In this document: piece after piece, positions 14,850 through 14,912 of the stretch
Layout: each line of letters starts with the position of its first letter
How positions within the stretch are numbered: position 1 is the stretch's first letter
DNA from: JBMYQA01 sp049600855
Lineage (GTDB): Bacteria > Bacteroidota > Bacteroidia > Cytophagales > Flammeovirgaceae
Assembly (NCBI GenBank): GCA_049600855.1
Contig: JBMYQA010000136.1
Coordinates: 1-14,912, forward strand
Length of the DNA: 14,912 bases
Direction: 5' to 3'
Notes under the pieces: generated by a model
Seen by the model: only the letters and a program-made list of their open reading frames with translations
What the model was told of the DNA's origin: nothing
The model's database searches: none
Translations under genes and position numbers: made by a program

Positions 14850-14912
14850 GGAGGTTATATAAGCATGTAAGCAGAATGAATACGGCATTTTTACTGATTC
14901 TTTTTAAGCTAA

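Noticed and set aside
14848..14912. AAGGAGG at the peptidase stop, then ATG-TAA at 14865-14870, then an ATG at 14876 reading MNTAFLLILFKL to the window end
   Set aside because: The ribosome-binding match is strong but leads to a start-stop pair. The later frame has only 12 residues visible and lies too far from the AAGGAGG. There is not enough to call a gene.
1..14912. CRISPR arrays, tRNA or rRNA genes, insertion sequences, phage genes
   Set aside because: I saw no spaced direct repeats, cloverleaf or rRNA signatures, transposase or integrase motifs, or terminal inverted repeats with target duplications.

Overview
The window looks like chromosomal DNA of a Bacteroidota bacterium, most likely a Cytophagales / Flammeovirgaceae-type marine or aquatic species. 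This is inferred from the UpxY-type (NusG-like) antiterminator heading a polysaccharide operon, the A+T-rich composition, promoter-like TAnnTTTG boxes, the scarcity of Shine-Dalgarno sequences, and the gene families present. The species cannot be fixed from sequence alone.

Region 1 (1-7138, all minus strand) is a surface or exopolysaccharide locus, read from right to left. It starts with a winged-helix regulator fused to a nucleotidyltransferase-like domain (6614-7138). A 48-codon small ORF (6431-6577) and the UpxY-like antiterminator (5866-6354) follow. Then come a PAPS-dependent sulfotransferase, a Wzx-type flippase, a SAM methyltransferase with an N-terminal zinc ribbon, a GT-B glycosyltransferase and an O-acyltransferase, all tightly spaced or overlapping. 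The first 12 codons of another gene run off the window at base 1. Together these suggest a lipid-linked glycan that is built, sulfated, methylated and acylated, then flipped across the inner membrane. The antiterminator would help RNA polymerase traverse the long operon.

Region 2 (7139-7480) is a 342-base gene-free spacer. It holds a strong hairpin terminator for the trp genes and, nearer the regulator, a perfect inverted repeat that could be an operator.

Region 3 (7481-10055, minus) encodes tryptophan synthase beta and alpha subunits, separated by a gene for a small secreted protein of unknown function. No other trp genes are present. Both subunits keep their catalytic residues, but by eye they have lost both partners of the classic alpha-Asp56/beta-Lys167 intersubunit salt bridge and carry other changes at the interface. 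This is the most unusual observation in the window.

Region 4 (10261-12451, minus) holds a DEDDy 3'-5' exonuclease with a TTG start, then an endonuclease/exonuclease/phosphatase-fold protein coupled (2-base gap) to a small two-helix membrane protein.

Region 5 (12696-14849, plus) is a prolyl oligopeptidase with a lipoprotein signal peptide and a complete S9A catalytic triad. It is transcribed divergently from the endonuclease-like gene.

Several starts given here differ from the longest open frame, because the upstream start would be TTG or would hide a signal peptide. This applies to the sulfotransferase, trpA, the secreted protein and the prolyl oligopeptidase.
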